From positions 1-64,000 of the forward strand of contig CALGLE010000018.1 in NCBI GenBank assembly GCA_937930305.1: a DNA stretch of 64,000 bases, read 5' to 3'. The notes under the pieces are model-generated. The model did no database searches. It saw only the letters and a program-made list of their open reading frames with translations, and was not told the DNA's origin. Within the stretch, counting starts at the first letter, position 1. Each line of letters begins with the position of its first letter. Of the stretch, positions 8,620 through 18,409 are shown piece after piece. The DNA comes from an uncultured Granulosicoccaceae bacterium. GTDB taxonomy: Bacteria > Pseudomonadota > Gammaproteobacteria > Granulosicoccales > Granulosicoccaceae. A program made the position numbers and the translations under genes.

Positions 8620-10185
8620 TCAGCTCTTTTGGAACATTTGCAACATGCGCCTGGTGACCATGAACCCACCCACAACATTGATGGTGGCAATCAGAACCGA
8701 GATGCTGGCAAGAATAGTTACGATGACACTGGATGAGCCGATTTGAAGAAGCGCCCCCAGAATGATGATGCCTGAGATGGCATTAGTGACTGCCATCAGC
8801 GGCGTGTGCAACGCATGAGAAACATTCCAAATCACTTGGAACCCCACAAACACCGACAACACAAATACGATGAAATGCTTCATGAAACTGGCGGGTGCAT
8901 ACTGGCCTATGAAAAACATCATCAAACCACCGATTGCCAGTAACGCGATTTGATTACGCCCGGCACGCTTAACCGCGGCGGCTTCATCCGCTGCGATTTC
9001 TTCCGCTGTTTTCTCAGGAGCCGCTGGCTTTTGCGCAGCTATAGCTTGAATTTTCGGCGGTGGCGGCGGAAAGGTGACCTCGCCTTCAAAGGCGGCTGTT
9101 GCTCCGCGGATAACATCGTCCTCCATATCGTGGACGATCACACCGTCTTTTTCTGGTGTTAGGTCGTGCAACATATGGCGAACGTTCGTGGCGTACAGTT
9201 CCGAGCTTTGTGTTGCCATGCGACTGGGGAAATCGGTATAGCCAATCACTGTGACTCCATTGTCGGTAACTATCTTTTCATCCGGCACAGTGGCATCACA
9301 ATTACCGCCGCGCTCAGCCGCTAAATCCACCACAACGGATCCGCGCTTCATGGCGTCGACCATATCGGATAACCATAATTTGGGAGCGTCTCGACCGGGA
9401 ATGAGCGCTGTTGTAATGACAATATCCACATCCGGCGCTTGCTCTCGAAACAACGCCAATTGTTTTTCACGAAATTCTGGACTCGAAGGAGCCGCATAAC
9501 CGCCAGTAGCCGCACCATCACTGGCGTCATCAAAATCCAGAAACAGAAACTCAGCCCCCATGGATTCGATTTGTTCAGCTACTTCAGGGCGAACATCAAA
9601 CGCTCGAACAATAGCGCCTAACGATTGCGCGGCACCAATGGCTGCAAGACCTGCCACGCCGGCACCGATAACCAACACTTTTGCTGGCGGCACTTTGCCC
9701 GCGGCCGTAATTTGACCGGTAAAGAAACGAGGAAAATTATTGCCCGCCTCAATAACGGCACGATAGCCTGCGATATTTGCCATGGAAGACAGAGCGTCCA
9801 TTTTTTGCGCACGACTGATACGAGGCACCATATCCATGGCGACAACATTCGCGCCCGTTTTGGATATTTTGTCTAGAAGCTCTGTTGATTGAGCGGGCCA
9901 GAAAAAAGAGATCAGAGTTTTGCCCTTGCCAAGCATCTCGCTTTCCGATTCACTTGGGGCGCGAACTTTGGTGATGAAATCGGATTGCTTATAAAGCTCA
10001 GCGGCACTGTTGACTAGCGTCACACCCGCGTCGCGGTAGGCCTCGTCAGTAAACCCAGCCGCTTGTCCTGCGCCAGATTCAATCAAACATTCGTGTCCAA
10101 GTTTTTGCAGTTGGGCAGCGGATGCTGGCGTTAGTGCAACTCGCGCCTCACCCGTAAAGGTTTCACGCGGTGTACCTATTCTCAC
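8620..10185 (-). CDS. pntA: NAD(P) transhydrogenase subunit alpha
   Basis: 521 residues, the single-chain form as in Escherichia coli. It begins with the family signature [19 protein letters not shown], has the NAD-binding [18 protein letters not shown] near residue 175, a proline-rich linker near 375, and three or four C-terminal membrane helices. The start is GTG at 10185. An AGAGGG ribosome site lies eight bases upstream on the minus strand and supports it. It forms an operon with pntB. The gap to the preceding peroxidase gene on the same strand is 56 bases. Confidence 0.97.
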   Translation of the reverse strand: MRIGTPRETFTGEARVALTPASAAQLQKLGHECLIESGAGQAAGFTDEAYRDAGVTLVNSAAELYKQSDFITKVRAPSESESEMLGKGKTLISFFWPAQSTELLDKISKTGANVVAMDMVPRISRAQKMDALSSMANIAGYRAVIEAGNNFPRFFTGQITAAGKVPPAKVLVIGAGVAGLAAIGAAQSLGAIVRAFDVRPEVAEQIESMGAEFLFLDFDDASDGAATGGYAAPSSPEFREKQLALFREQAPDVDIVITTALIPGRDAPKLWLSDMVDAMKRGSVVVDLAAERGGNCDATVPDEKIVTDNGVTVIGYTDFPSRMATQSSELYATNVRHMLHDLTPEKDGVIVHDMEDDVIRGATAAFEGEVTFPPPPPKIQAIAAQKPAAPEKTAEEIAADEAAAVKRAGRNQIALLAIGGLMMFFIGQYAPASFMKHFIVFVLSVFVGFQVIWNVSHALHTPLMAVTNAISGIIILGALLQIGSSSVIVTILASISVLIATINVVGGFMVTRRMLQMFQKS

Positions 10186-10241
10186 AAGGGATGCCCTCTT
10201 CTTGGCCGATTGGGGGCTATATTGTGTCTGTTGTGACCAAG

Positions 10242-11582
10242 CTAATCAACCGATAAACCGCTTGGAACAGTTGTTGGTTTCCCTAATCGGCCATCAAGAG
10301 AACGCGTACCCGTTAACGTGTGCAAAAAGCTCACAACGTTTTCTATTTCGGTTGGCGACAATTCAATCGGCTGGATGCTCAAAGCCTCTTGGTAGCGCGC
10401 CATCTCGGCAGCATCCTGCCAAATAATAAAATCGGTTGCCGATAACCACGCAGCCTCGGGTAATTCGACTTGATCAAATCGCCAGTCATTTAGCGATTTC
10501 AACGGGTCCAGGTGATGCCGCACGGCATCTTCAAGCGTCTTAAGCGCTCCGTTATGCCCATACGGTGCCGTTAACGCCACGTTTCTTAACATCGGTGTTC
10601 GAAACTTATAACGATCCTCCAATCTATCCGACTCCCCCATAAATCCGACATCTCTTGGAATGGGATCAAACTGACGCGTGCGTCCTGGCCCCAAGGGTGG
10701 CACCCCGATGGCATGAAACTTTTGATCTGACAGCAAAGATCCTGAGTGGCATTGACTGCAGTTGGCTTTGCCAAAAAACAACGCCATACCCGCTTGCTGC
10801 TGTTGATTCAAAGCGCTTATATTTCCACGTAAGTAGGCATCAAATGGTGAATCAATGGATTGCCATTCAAACGCCATAAACGCCGCCAGTGCATTCGCAA
10901 TATGCGCAATAGTGACGTCTTTCGCGGCAGACACATCCCCATACACGCTGATCAGACGAGATAAATACTCCGGCTCATTAATCACGCGTTTCGTCAGGAT
11001 TGGCCACACCGCATCAATTCGATCATGACGTGCGCCAGCCACTTCATTCTCTTTGGGGTTTCCAGCCATTTCGAACTGTGCTGTTAATGGAAAAAGGGCC
11101 TGAGCTGCAAGCAAATTATCCAAGCCCCCAGGCAGCCACTCTTGAGCTGGTGTATTAAAACCATTGTCGTAATCGTCAGACACACTCACACGACCATCAT
11201 GAAACAGAACATGCAAGTCCTTTGCACCCAAATTCCAAAGCCCCGGTGAATTTCTAGGAATGCGTTTTCGAATTCGATCCTCGCCCGTGCCGGCTGTGCG
11301 CGAAGGCCCAATCCCCACACCCCCTTCACCAATGCCCAAAGGCAAGCCATCGCTGGTGCCAAACTCTGGGGTGTGACAGGTATTGCATGCAATGTTGCGG
11401 TTGCCCGAGAGCAGCTTGTCATGAAACAACAACTGTCCAAGCATGGCCTCGTCATGACGTACGTCACGAAAATCACTTTCAATCAGTGGTTCGGGCAATT
11501 GCAACAAGGGTTTGGTGCTTGGAGTCTCGGCATGGGCACTGGGCAAAGCGAAAGAACAGGTTATGCTCAAGAGCATGAACAT
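10242..11582 (-). CDS. Di-haem cytochrome c peroxidase / MauG-family protein
   Basis: About 446 residues with a signal peptide (MFMLLSITCSFALPSAHA) and two CxxCH haem motifs, IACNTCHTPEFG and NCSQCHSGS, in the arrangement of bacterial di-haem peroxidases and MauG. Such proteins are periplasmic and either reduce hydrogen peroxide with cytochrome c electrons or modify a partner protein. GIGEGGVGIGPSRT and APYGHNGALKTLEDAVRHH are further family blocks. The frame stays open for another 160 codons upstream, but that extension lies antisense to the Sel1 gene and lacks family features. I choose the ATG at 11582 (ATG 11576 is equally possible). Confidence 0.88.
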   Translation of the reverse strand: MFMLLSITCSFALPSAHAETPSTKPLLQLPEPLIESDFRDVRHDEAMLGQLLFHDKLLSGNRNIACNTCHTPEFGTSDGLPLGIGEGGVGIGPSRTAGTGEDRIRKRIPRNSPGLWNLGAKDLHVLFHDGRVSVSDDYDNGFNTPAQEWLPGGLDNLLAAQALFPLTAQFEMAGNPKENEVAGARHDRIDAVWPILTKRVINEPEYLSRLISVYGDVSAAKDVTIAHIANALAAFMAFEWQSIDSPFDAYLRGNISALNQQQQAGMALFFGKANCSQCHSGSLLSDQKFHAIGVPPLGPGRTRQFDPIPRDVGFMGESDRLEDRYKFRTPMLRNVALTAPYGHNGALKTLEDAVRHHLDPLKSLNDWRFDQVELPEAAWLSATDFIIWQDAAEMARYQEALSIQPIELSPTEIENVVSFLHTLTGTRSLDGRLGKPTTVPSGLSVD

Positions 11583-11600
11583 GACCCGAGATTTCTGAAG

Positions 11601-12107
11601 ATGGTTTATCACAGCCAGAAAAGTACGCGTGTATGGCGTATTTGGTTGCTGCTGGTTTGTTGCTGCCTGAGCGCACCGACGTTTGCAGAGCTGGAGAAAG
11701 CGCGAGATTTGATGGAAGCAAATCGTTTTAAGGACGCCATGCTTGAGCTGCAACCGGCTGCCCGGTCTGGCAATGCGGAAGCCGAAGAATTGATCGGCGT
11801 TATGTACGCCTTGGGATTGGGCGTTGAGCGCGATGATAGACGTGCGTTCGAGTGGTACATGAGAGCTTCTTTGAAAGGCCACCCTGGAGCTCAATCGGGC
11901 ATCGCTTGGTATTACGAAGTTGGCCGGGGTATTGAAGCGCCAGATTTGGTTCGCGCTTACACGTGGTACGTGTTGTCGGCAATCGGCGGTGACCCCGATG
12001 CGGCTATCTCGCAAGAGGAAGTGGTTAAGAAAATGTCGGATGAAGAAATCGCAGAGGCGCATAAATTAATCGATGACTATCGGATTTGGATTTACCCCTT
12101 CCGATAA
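11601..12107 (+). CDS. Secreted Sel1-repeat (TPR-like) protein
   Basis: 168 residues with an N-terminal signal sequence ending APTFAE. Two or three Sel1-like repeats follow: ELIGVMYALGLGVERDD with RAFEWYMRASLKGH, and IAWYYEVGRGIEAPD with RAYTWYVLSAIGG. Sel1 repeats are helical scaffolds for protein-protein contacts in the periplasm. The start at 11601 is 18 bases from the divergent peroxidase start, so each gene must carry its promoter inside the other. The ribosome site is weak. A longer plus-strand frame from 11373 is rejected because it lacks a signal peptide at its start and overlaps the peroxidase. Confidence 0.82.
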   Translation: MVYHSQKSTRVWRIWLLLVCCCLSAPTFAELEKARDLMEANRFKDAMLELQPAARSGNAEAEELIGVMYALGLGVERDDRRAFEWYMRASLKGHPGAQSGIAWYYEVGRGIEAPDLVRAYTWYVLSAIGGDPDAAISQEEVVKKMSDEEIAEAHKLIDDYRIWIYPFR

Positions 12108-12149
12108 ACCAACAGCAACATCCTTGTCACTGTTGATGATACGAAACGA

Positions 12150-13205
12150 TTACTTCATGTCGGCCATGCGCGCGGCTTCAACATCGGCTTCCGCTGCAGC
12201 CACTGCATCGGTAAGGGCTGTAAAGATTTTTTCACCACCGTCAACGTTTTCTTTAAACCACGCATAGACAGGTTCAGCCGCTGATTTAAACGCAGCTTTT
12301 TCGTCTGGAGTTGGCACGTATAAGTCACCACCACCGGCTACGAAATCTTCATAGGCTTGAATGGACTTACGCTTAGGGGATGCAAACGTGGCTTGTTGCA
12401 ATGCGCTAAAGCCATCAACAACCACGCGCTTTTGCTCATCACTCATGCCGCTGAAGCGTTCGTTGTTCATCCACCACAAGGCACCCATATAAGCGTGTCC
12501 GTCCAGAGTGACGTATTGCAGCCCCGCATCAGGGAATTTCATACCCATGATATCGGTGATACCGTTTTTAGAGCCTTCAACAACACCGGTTTGAAATGAG
12601 GTGAACAACTCAGGCCATGGGATGGGTGTAGGAGATGCGCCCAACGCTTTAACTAATTCTTGCGGTAAATCGGCAACAACGGTACGAATTTTTAAGCCTT
12701 CCATATCCGCAGGATTTTGAACACGACGTTTTGTGTTCGCAAAGTTTCGCCAGCCACCAGTGTTACCGATGGTCATTAAACGAATAGCACCTTCTGAATC
12801 TTCTAAGGCCATGTCGCGCACGGTTCGTGTGAAGTCCCCTTGCAGTACGTGCTCCGCAATTCGATCGTCAGCCATTAAGTACGGCAGATCGAGCACCTGT
12901 ACATAAGGGAAGATGCCAGCTGCACCGCCTGACGTTGAGATGTAGATGTCGATAGAGCCATCGGCCACACCTTGTAAGCACTCTGCACCTTTTGAGCAAA
13001 GCTGGGTGCCTATAAACAGTTCGACTTCGATAGCGCCATTCGAGGCCGCTTCGACGTAGTTTTTGAAAACAACCAAACCGTCGTAGTCTTCATCGTTTTC
13101 GTTTGAATTGGCTGTGGCACGAAGCGTAATATCTGCCGCCAAAGACGCCGTTGAAACCGTGGCGAGAACCGCCGCAGCTAATAATTTTTGTGTGGTTTTG
13201 AACAT
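12150..13205 (-). CDS. TRAP transporter substrate-binding protein, DctP family
   Basis: 351 residues with a signal peptide ending ASLAAD, then the DctP fold: MEGLKIRTVV near residue 175 carries the arginine that binds the substrate carboxylate, and TSFQTGVVEGSKNGITD near 205 is a family hallmark. It captures a small carboxylate in the periplasm and hands it to the membrane subunits encoded directly upstream. The ATG at 13205 is set by the GGAGGC ribosome site about 10 bases before it. A further ATG at 13223 would place that site inside the coding region. The gene is last in the operon CoA-transferase, small subunit, large subunit, binding protein. Confidence 0.92.
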   Translation of the reverse strand: MFKTTQKLLAAAVLATVSTASLAADITLRATANSNENDEDYDGLVVFKNYVEAASNGAIEVELFIGTQLCSKGAECLQGVADGSIDIYISTSGGAAGIFPYVQVLDLPYLMADDRIAEHVLQGDFTRTVRDMALEDSEGAIRLMTIGNTGGWRNFANTKRRVQNPADMEGLKIRTVVADLPQELVKALGASPTPIPWPELFTSFQTGVVEGSKNGITDIMGMKFPDAGLQYVTLDGHAYMGALWWMNNERFSGMSDEQKRVVVDGFSALQQATFASPKRKSIQAYEDFVAGGGDLYVPTPDEKAAFKSAAEPVYAWFKENVDGGEKIFTALTDAVAAAEADVEAARMADMK

Positions 13206-13283
13206 GTTTTTATTTGCCTCCAAATAGATGTCGTGACCGATAGTAGCATGCAGGACGGTACCGCCATAGCCCTATACGACGCC

Positions 13284-14777
13284 CTATTGCACGAAACCGG
13301 TCAATCTGGGCACGGTCATGGATATGGCTGGGATGTAGGTGATGAGAAATATCACGACAACTTCGACCGCCAAGAAAGGCAAAATCGCCTTACTGATGGT
13401 TTCAACCCGTTCCCCTGAGACCGAGGATGCGACGAACAACACCAGGCCCATCGGCGGTGTCGCCAGCCCCACCGTTAAGTTCACCGACATGATGATGGCG
13501 AAATGCACCGGGTGCACGCCCAGTGATATAAAGATGGGCGCCAGAATCGGTCCAAGAATAATAATGGCGGGGCCTGCGTCTAGAAACATCCCCACCGCAA
13601 ACAACAGCACGTTAATTAAAAACAGCAACATCAGTGGATCATCGCTGAGCCCTAAAATGTACTCAGCCAGTGTTTCAGGCGCATGGGACAAACTCACTAC
13701 GGTTTTAAAAGCCACCGCGGCCCCAACCAGAAGCAACACCGTGGAAGCCCCCATGGCGGATTTTTTGAAAATTGTCGGTAAATCGGACAATTTCATCGTT
13801 CTTAAAACGAAGAACGACACAAACAAGGCATAAGCCACCGCAACCGCTGAGGCTTCGGTTGGTGTGAACACACCCTTAAGAATACCGCCCAGAATTATGA
13901 TGGGCGCCTGCAAAGGGGCTACCGCTTTTTTGCATACAATTCGAAAATCATGACTGACGGATTTACGCAAGATCGTTAACAAAGCATGCGCCAGCAACAA
14001 ACCTGCTGCGAACAAAATCCACGAGCTGTGTTCATGCTCCAGCGTTTGCCCCGTAACGGATAACACCAGCTGGGCCAACGCCATCAACACCCAACCCAGA
14101 TTTAGTCGTACCAAAAGCCAGGAAACCACATGTTCAACAGCGCTGATGGTTTGGTTCTTATTAACAATGCGCTCACCTTTGGGTAAGTCGTATTTATCGG
14201 CTAACAGGCGAACCATGATCATTAAGCCTAAGCCCACCATGATGCCGGGCACGATGCCGGCTAAGAACAAAGCGGCCACACTTTCACCCATCACGTACGC
14301 GTAGATAATCATGATTCCAGAGGGTGGAATAATCGGACCGATGACCGAACTTGCAGCCGTTATCGCCGCAGAAAACTTACGCGAGTAGCCGTTTTTTTCC
14401 ATCGCTGGAATTAAGGTGGAACCCAGCGCGGAGGTATCGGCCACGGCAGAACCTGAAAGACCGGCGAACAACATGGAAGATAAGATATTGACATGGGCCA
14501 AACCGCCGCGCAGGTGACCCATTAACGCTTGCGAAAACTCCACCAATCGGATGGTAATGCCACCTCGGTTCATGAGCTCGCCTGCCAACATGAAAAACGG
14601 CAAGGCCATCAATGGGAAGCTGTCCATGCCGTTGTAAACATTTCTGTACAGCAGCGCGATATCTCGACTCTGATCTGCCAGTGTTAACAGAATGCCTGGC
14701 GCAAACAGTAAGGCGAAGACAACCGGTAAACCCAGAATTAAACAAACCAAAAATACCGGTAAAAACCAAACAAGCAT
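13284..14777 (-). CDS. TRAP transporter large permease, DctM family
   Basis: 497 residues, a little longer than the usual 425-460, with a dozen hydrophobic segments. Signatures include LAGELMNRGGI near residue 64, SGSAVADTSALGSTLIPAM near 113, GIMIIYAYVMGESVAALF, and GLATPPMGLVLFV near 445. The extra length is an insertion of about 70 residues in the middle (positions 210-285) containing further hydrophobic stretches. The start codon overlaps the end of the small-subunit gene by one base. It forms the sodium-coupled translocation channel. Confidence 0.93.
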   Translation of the reverse strand: MLVWFLPVFLVCLILGLPVVFALLFAPGILLTLADQSRDIALLYRNVYNGMDSFPLMALPFFMLAGELMNRGGITIRLVEFSQALMGHLRGGLAHVNILSSMLFAGLSGSAVADTSALGSTLIPAMEKNGYSRKFSAAITAASSVIGPIIPPSGIMIIYAYVMGESVAALFLAGIVPGIMVGLGLMIMVRLLADKYDLPKGERIVNKNQTISAVEHVVSWLLVRLNLGWVLMALAQLVLSVTGQTLEHEHSSWILFAAGLLLAHALLTILRKSVSHDFRIVCKKAVAPLQAPIIILGGILKGVFTPTEASAVAVAYALFVSFFVLRTMKLSDLPTIFKKSAMGASTVLLLVGAAVAFKTVVSLSHAPETLAEYILGLSDDPLMLLFLINVLLFAVGMFLDAGPAIIILGPILAPIFISLGVHPVHFAIIMSVNLTVGLATPPMGLVLFVASSVSGERVETISKAILPFLAVEVVVIFLITYIPAISMTVPRLTGFVQ

Positions 14778-15433
14778 CAGTCAGCCGCCATCAGGTCACG
14801 ATCGGGAGGGGGAGCCACTGCTCGTGATGGAGACAATAACTCCAACAACGAACGCAGCAAAAGTTCGACAGTGACGCTGATGGTTAACACAACGCCCACT
14901 AACAACGACATATACATATATCGCAATTTAACTTTCACGGATTCGTTACCCACCCACTCAGTGAGTACCGCACCAAAGCCGCTGTCGGGCAACCATTGAA
15001 ACGGCAGATGCAGCGACGATGAGGCAAAGTTGCCACCGAAACCCATGGTGTGTTTCCACGCATGGGGAAGCGCTGCAATTAGGACGAACAGAGCAATCCA
15101 CAACAAGCCAATTTTTAGCACCGCACCGGGTATTCTGGGCAAGGCGCGCGGCACCATATCGATGGCGACAAACCCACCGTGCCGGTAAGCCGCTGGAGCC
15201 ATTAAACCGGTCATCCAAAGCATTAAAAAACGCGCAGCTTCATCCGGCCAAGGCAAGGCATTGTCGAGTACATAACGACACACCACTTGCAGCAACATCA
15301 CGAAAACCATCAGGGCAAGAGCTACCCAACCCAACCATTTGCACACGCCGAGTACAAGGGTATTTATGGCCATTAAACCCCGTAAGGGATAGATAAGCAA
15401 TTCCATGGGTTTGCTAGCCAACCACACCATCAA
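14777..15433 (-). CDS. TRAP transporter small permease, DctQ family
   Basis: 218 residues with four hydrophobic helices and the DctQ motif WPDEAARFLMLWMTGLMAPA near residue 63. It pairs with the DctM-type subunit in the inner membrane. Its start overlaps the end of the CoA-transferase gene by 20 bases and its stop overlaps the DctM start, so the three genes are translationally linked. The chain is longer than a minimal DctQ (about 160 residues) at the C-terminus. Confidence 0.9.
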   Translation of the reverse strand: MMVWLASKPMELLIYPLRGLMAINTLVLGVCKWLGWVALALMVFVMLLQVVCRYVLDNALPWPDEAARFLMLWMTGLMAPAAYRHGGFVAIDMVPRALPRIPGAVLKIGLLWIALFVLIAALPHAWKHTMGFGGNFASSSLHLPFQWLPDSGFGAVLTEWVGNESVKVKLRYMYMSLLVGVVLTISVTVELLLRSLLELLSPSRAVAPPPDRDLMAAD

Positions 15434-16643
15434 TGCGTAATTGGCGAACCGCCTCCAAAGACAAGTCGAGAGTCGTTTTTAACACATCCTCAGTGCCTTC
15501 GCCTAATGTGGGTGGTGCAAATCGATAGCTGGCTGGCGTTGCACTGAGCTGCACTGGAAAACCCACGGTATCTATTTGCTGGCCATCGGCGTTTTCCTGC
15601 GTGACCTTTAAATGACGCGCCGCTACATGGGAATCATCAAACACTTCATCAATACCGCGTATCGGCCCTGCCGGAACATTGGCAGATTCTAGAGATGCCA
15701 GTAACGCATCACGCTGCCAAGTGAGTAACACAGGTTCAAGTAAGGTGTCTAATTCACGCCGATGGGTCACTCGTGCGGGGTTGGAAGAAAAGCGATCATC
15801 TCGACTCAATTCGGGTAACTTAAGCACCTCGCACAAGCGCATGAACTGAGCATCATTGCCCACCGCGATGATCAGATGCCCATCGTTAACTGCGTAGGAT
15901 TTGTACGGCACGATGTTGGGGTGTTCATTGCCTAAGCGTGTTGGCACCTGATTCCCCACCAACCAATTGCTGGCTTGATTGGCCAGCATAGCTATTTGCG
16001 TATCGAGTAAGGAGCAATCGATGTGCTGACCCTTTCCTGATTGGTGTCGATGTAATAACGCAGCTTGTATCGCATTGGACGCATATAAACCCGTAAACAA
16101 GTCACAGATGGCCACACCGGTTTTCATCGGTGCGGCTCCCGGCTCGCCGTCAGGTACACCGGTAATGCTCATTAATCCACCCATCGCTTGAATTAAAAAG
16201 TCATAGCCAGGTCGAGTGGCGTAGGGCCCTGTGCTGCCAAAGCCGGAAATCGAGCAATAAATTAACTTCGGATTGGACTCACACAGTGTGTTGGCATCTA
16301 AGCCGTATTTATCCAAACCACCCACTTTAAAATTTTGCACCAACACATCCGCGGTTTTCACCAAGTCTCGAACTAAGTCCGCACCCGCAGGTTTTGAGAA
16401 ATCAATGCACACGGAACGTTTATTTCTATTGCACGAGGTGAAGTACGCGGCATCCGACTCTGACCCTGCAATAAAAGGAGGCCCCCAAGCTCGTGTACCA
16501 TCACCGCCATCCGGGGCTTCAACTTTAATAACCTCCGCGCCCAAATCAGCCAACACTTGGGTTGCCCAAGGACCCGCCAGAATACGGCTTAGATCAATCA
16601 CCCGAATGCCATCTAGGGCGCCAACAGCTTGGTGTGCACTCAT
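15414..16643 (-). CDS. Class III CoA-transferase, CaiB/BaiF family
   Basis: 409 residues, the normal size for a formyl-CoA transferase-like enzyme. It opens with LDGIRVIDLSRILAGPW, has NRNKRSVCIDF near residue 73, and carries the catalytic aspartate at about D181 in AICDLFTG. Family members move CoA from one acyl-CoA to another carboxylate. It is the first gene of a TRAP operon and overlaps the DctQ gene, which suggests that the imported carboxylate is activated as a CoA ester on arrival. The substrate is unknown. The length excludes the double-domain DMSP lyase DddD. Confidence 0.9.
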   Translation of the reverse strand: MSAHQAVGALDGIRVIDLSRILAGPWATQVLADLGAEVIKVEAPDGGDGTRAWGPPFIAGSESDAAYFTSCNRNKRSVCIDFSKPAGADLVRDLVKTADVLVQNFKVGGLDKYGLDANTLCESNPKLIYCSISGFGSTGPYATRPGYDFLIQAMGGLMSITGVPDGEPGAAPMKTGVAICDLFTGLYASNAIQAALLHRHQSGKGQHIDCSLLDTQIAMLANQASNWLVGNQVPTRLGNEHPNIVPYKSYAVNDGHLIIAVGNDAQFMRLCEVLKLPELSRDDRFSSNPARVTHRRELDTLLEPVLLTWQRDALLASLESANVPAGPIRGIDEVFDDSHVAARHLKVTQENADGQQIDTVGFPVQLSATPASYRFAPPTLGEGTEDVLKTTLDLSLEAVRQLRIDGVVG

Positions 16644-16738
16644 TGTGTTCGTGTTGTCCGTGGTGATCGGGTGAAAACAGTTTATTATGGCGAAGTGTGC
16701 GCCCCTTGTGCACGGTTGCTGACATTTGGAGAAATAAG

Positions 16739-17731
16739 ATGGGCTTTAAAGCACTGGTGGTGAATCAGCAAGAGGATAAATCGACGTCTGCCGCTGTGGA
16801 AACTTTAGAGCTTGACCAACTGCCAGAAGGCAATGTCGTGGTTGCTGTTGAATACTCCACCGTGAATTACAAGGATGGTCTATGCATCGGCCCAGGTGGC
16901 GGATTGGTCCGACAGTATCCGCATGTACCTGGAATCGATTTCTCCGGCACGGTGGAATCTAGTGATGATGATCGCTACAAAGCCGGCGACAAGGTCGTGT
17001 TAACCGGTTGGCGCGTGGGTGAGGCGCATTGGGGTGGCTACTCGCAAAAAGCTCGTGTGTCGGCTGATTGGCTGGTGCCACTTCCGGATGGTTTGAGCAC
17101 ACAGCAAGCCATGGCGATTGGAACCGCTGGCCTGACTTCCATGTTAGCCATTGATGCACTAGAAAAACACGGATTAAAGCCGGGTGGAAAACCCGTGTTG
17201 GTGACAGGGGCTGCCGGTGGCGTGGGCTCAGTCGCTACCTCATTATTGTCCGCCATGGGCTATGAAGTTGCCGCAGTCACTGGGCGTGCTGAAGCAGCTG
17301 ATTATTTAAAATCTTTAGGTGCCAACGACATCGTGATGCGGGACACGATAAACGAAACCGTTAAACGCCCATTAGAATCAGAATCTTGGTCTGGATGTGT
17401 TGATGCTGTCGGCGGGGCCATGCTGGCTCGTGTGCTGGGCCAAATGGAATACGGTGCATCGGTGGCGGCCGTCGGTTTGGCCGGTGGTGCCGGTTTACCC
17501 GCAACTGTCATACCCTTCTTGTTGCGAGGTGTGAATTTGCTCGGCATCGACAGTGTTATGCAGCCGTATGAAAATCGTGTGCGTGCATGGCAGAGAATTG
17601 CCACCACCCTAGCCAAAGAACCATTGGATGCGATGGCAACACATGCAACCCTGAATGACTTACCCAAATTAGGTGCAGACATTCTGGCCGGTCAAGTTCG
17701 CGGTCGTGTTGTTGTTGACGTCAACGCTTAA
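16739..17731 (+). CDS. YhdH/AcuI-family zinc-free MDR reductase (acrylyl-CoA reductase-like)
   Basis: 330 residues of the medium-chain dehydrogenase/reductase superfamily, YhdH/YhfP type: STVNYKDGLCI near residue 40, HVPGIDFSGTV near 63, the NADPH-binding VTGAAGGVGSVATSLL near 152, and LLGIDSVMQP near 268. AcuI members reduce acryloyl-CoA to propionyl-CoA with NADPH and are linked to DMSP and 3-hydroxypropionate metabolism. The ATG at 16739 has GGAGA seven bases before it. The gene is divergent from the CoA-transferase/TRAP operon with about 95 bases between, so shared control is possible. Confidence 0.88.
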   Translation: MGFKALVVNQQEDKSTSAAVETLELDQLPEGNVVVAVEYSTVNYKDGLCIGPGGGLVRQYPHVPGIDFSGTVESSDDDRYKAGDKVVLTGWRVGEAHWGGYSQKARVSADWLVPLPDGLSTQQAMAIGTAGLTSMLAIDALEKHGLKPGGKPVLVTGAAGGVGSVATSLLSAMGYEVAAVTGRAEAADYLKSLGANDIVMRDTINETVKRPLESESWSGCVDAVGGAMLARVLGQMEYGASVAAVGLAGGAGLPATVIPFLLRGVNLLGIDSVMQPYENRVRAWQRIATTLAKEPLDAMATHATLNDLPKLGADILAGQVRGRVVVDVNA

Positions 17732-17741
17732 GGGTTTTTCG

Positions 17742-18347
17742 ATGTTCTATTCCAGTGATGAACCCTGCCCACTGCCATACAATCCATTAAAAGCCATCAT
17801 TGCCCCACGCCCCATCGGTTGGATTTCCACTCTCGATGAAAACGGTGCAGTCAACCTCGCCCCTTACAGTTTCTTCAACGCAGTCAATTCAGACCCCGGT
17901 GTATTGATGTTTTCTAGTGAAACGTTAAAAGACACGGCAACCAATGCAAAAACATCGGGTGAATTCGTGTTTTCATTGGCTACCGTTGAATTGCAACAAG
18001 CAATGAATGCAAGCAGCCAAGGTGTGGCATCTGACGTAGATGAATACGAATTAGCAGGGCTGGAAAAAGCGGCCTGCCGTCACGTAGCAGCGCCGCGAGT
18101 GGCCGCAAGTCCTGCCTCTTTGGAATGCAAAACCATCCAAACACAAGGCTTAACCGCACTGGATGGTACACCTATGGATGTCCATATCGTTTTTGGGCAA
18201 ATCGTTGGCGTGCACATCGCCGACGACTTTTTAACGAAAGAAGGTTTGTTTGATACAGCAAAAGCACAACCTTTAGCACGCTGCGGCTATCGAGACTACG
18301 CCGCAGTCAATACCGTTTTTTCACTGACTCGACCCGATGAACTGTGA
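17742..18347 (+). CDS. Flavin reductase-like (DIM6/NTAB) FMN-binding protein
   Basis: 201 residues of the flavin reductase-like split-barrel family: IIAPRPIGWISTLDENG near residue 20, NLAPYSFFNAVNSDPG, and the FMN-contact region DTATNAKTSGEFVFSL. Related proteins bind FMN and reduce it or act as oxygenase partners. The start at 17742 is 10 bases after the stop of the YhdH-like gene, so the pair is an operon. A longer reading from 17673 overlaps that gene and is unlikely. The function inside the pathway is not evident. Confidence 0.88.
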   Translation: MFYSSDEPCPLPYNPLKAIIAPRPIGWISTLDENGAVNLAPYSFFNAVNSDPGVLMFSSETLKDTATNAKTSGEFVFSLATVELQQAMNASSQGVASDVDEYELAGLEKAACRHVAAPRVAASPASLECKTIQTQGLTALDGTPMDVHIVFGQIVGVHIADDFLTKEGLFDTAKAQPLARCGYRDYAAVNTVFSLTRPDEL

Positions 18348-18365
18348 AAATCATTGATGAACGCT

Positions 18366-18395
18366 AGCAACCGCGCTTGTAAATTTAGCGCGAAT
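18366..18395. terminator. Weak hairpin between converging genes
   Basis: CGCGCT (18372-18377) and AGCGCG (18387-18392) form a six-base-pair stem with a nine-base A/T-rich loop in the gap between the flavin reductase-like gene and the converging lipoprotein gene. There is no good T tract, so terminator function is tentative. Confidence 0.3.
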
Positions 18396-18409
18396 TGCAG
18401 TCCTCAATA

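Noticed and set aside
11583..12062. 160-codon N-terminal extension of the peroxidase frame
   Set aside because: It is antisense to the Sel1 gene, has no signal or family features, and the ATG at 11582 begins a good signal peptide.
15414..16643. DddD-type DMSP lyase
   Set aside because: DddD has two CaiB-type domains and about 830 residues; this protein has one domain and 409 residues.
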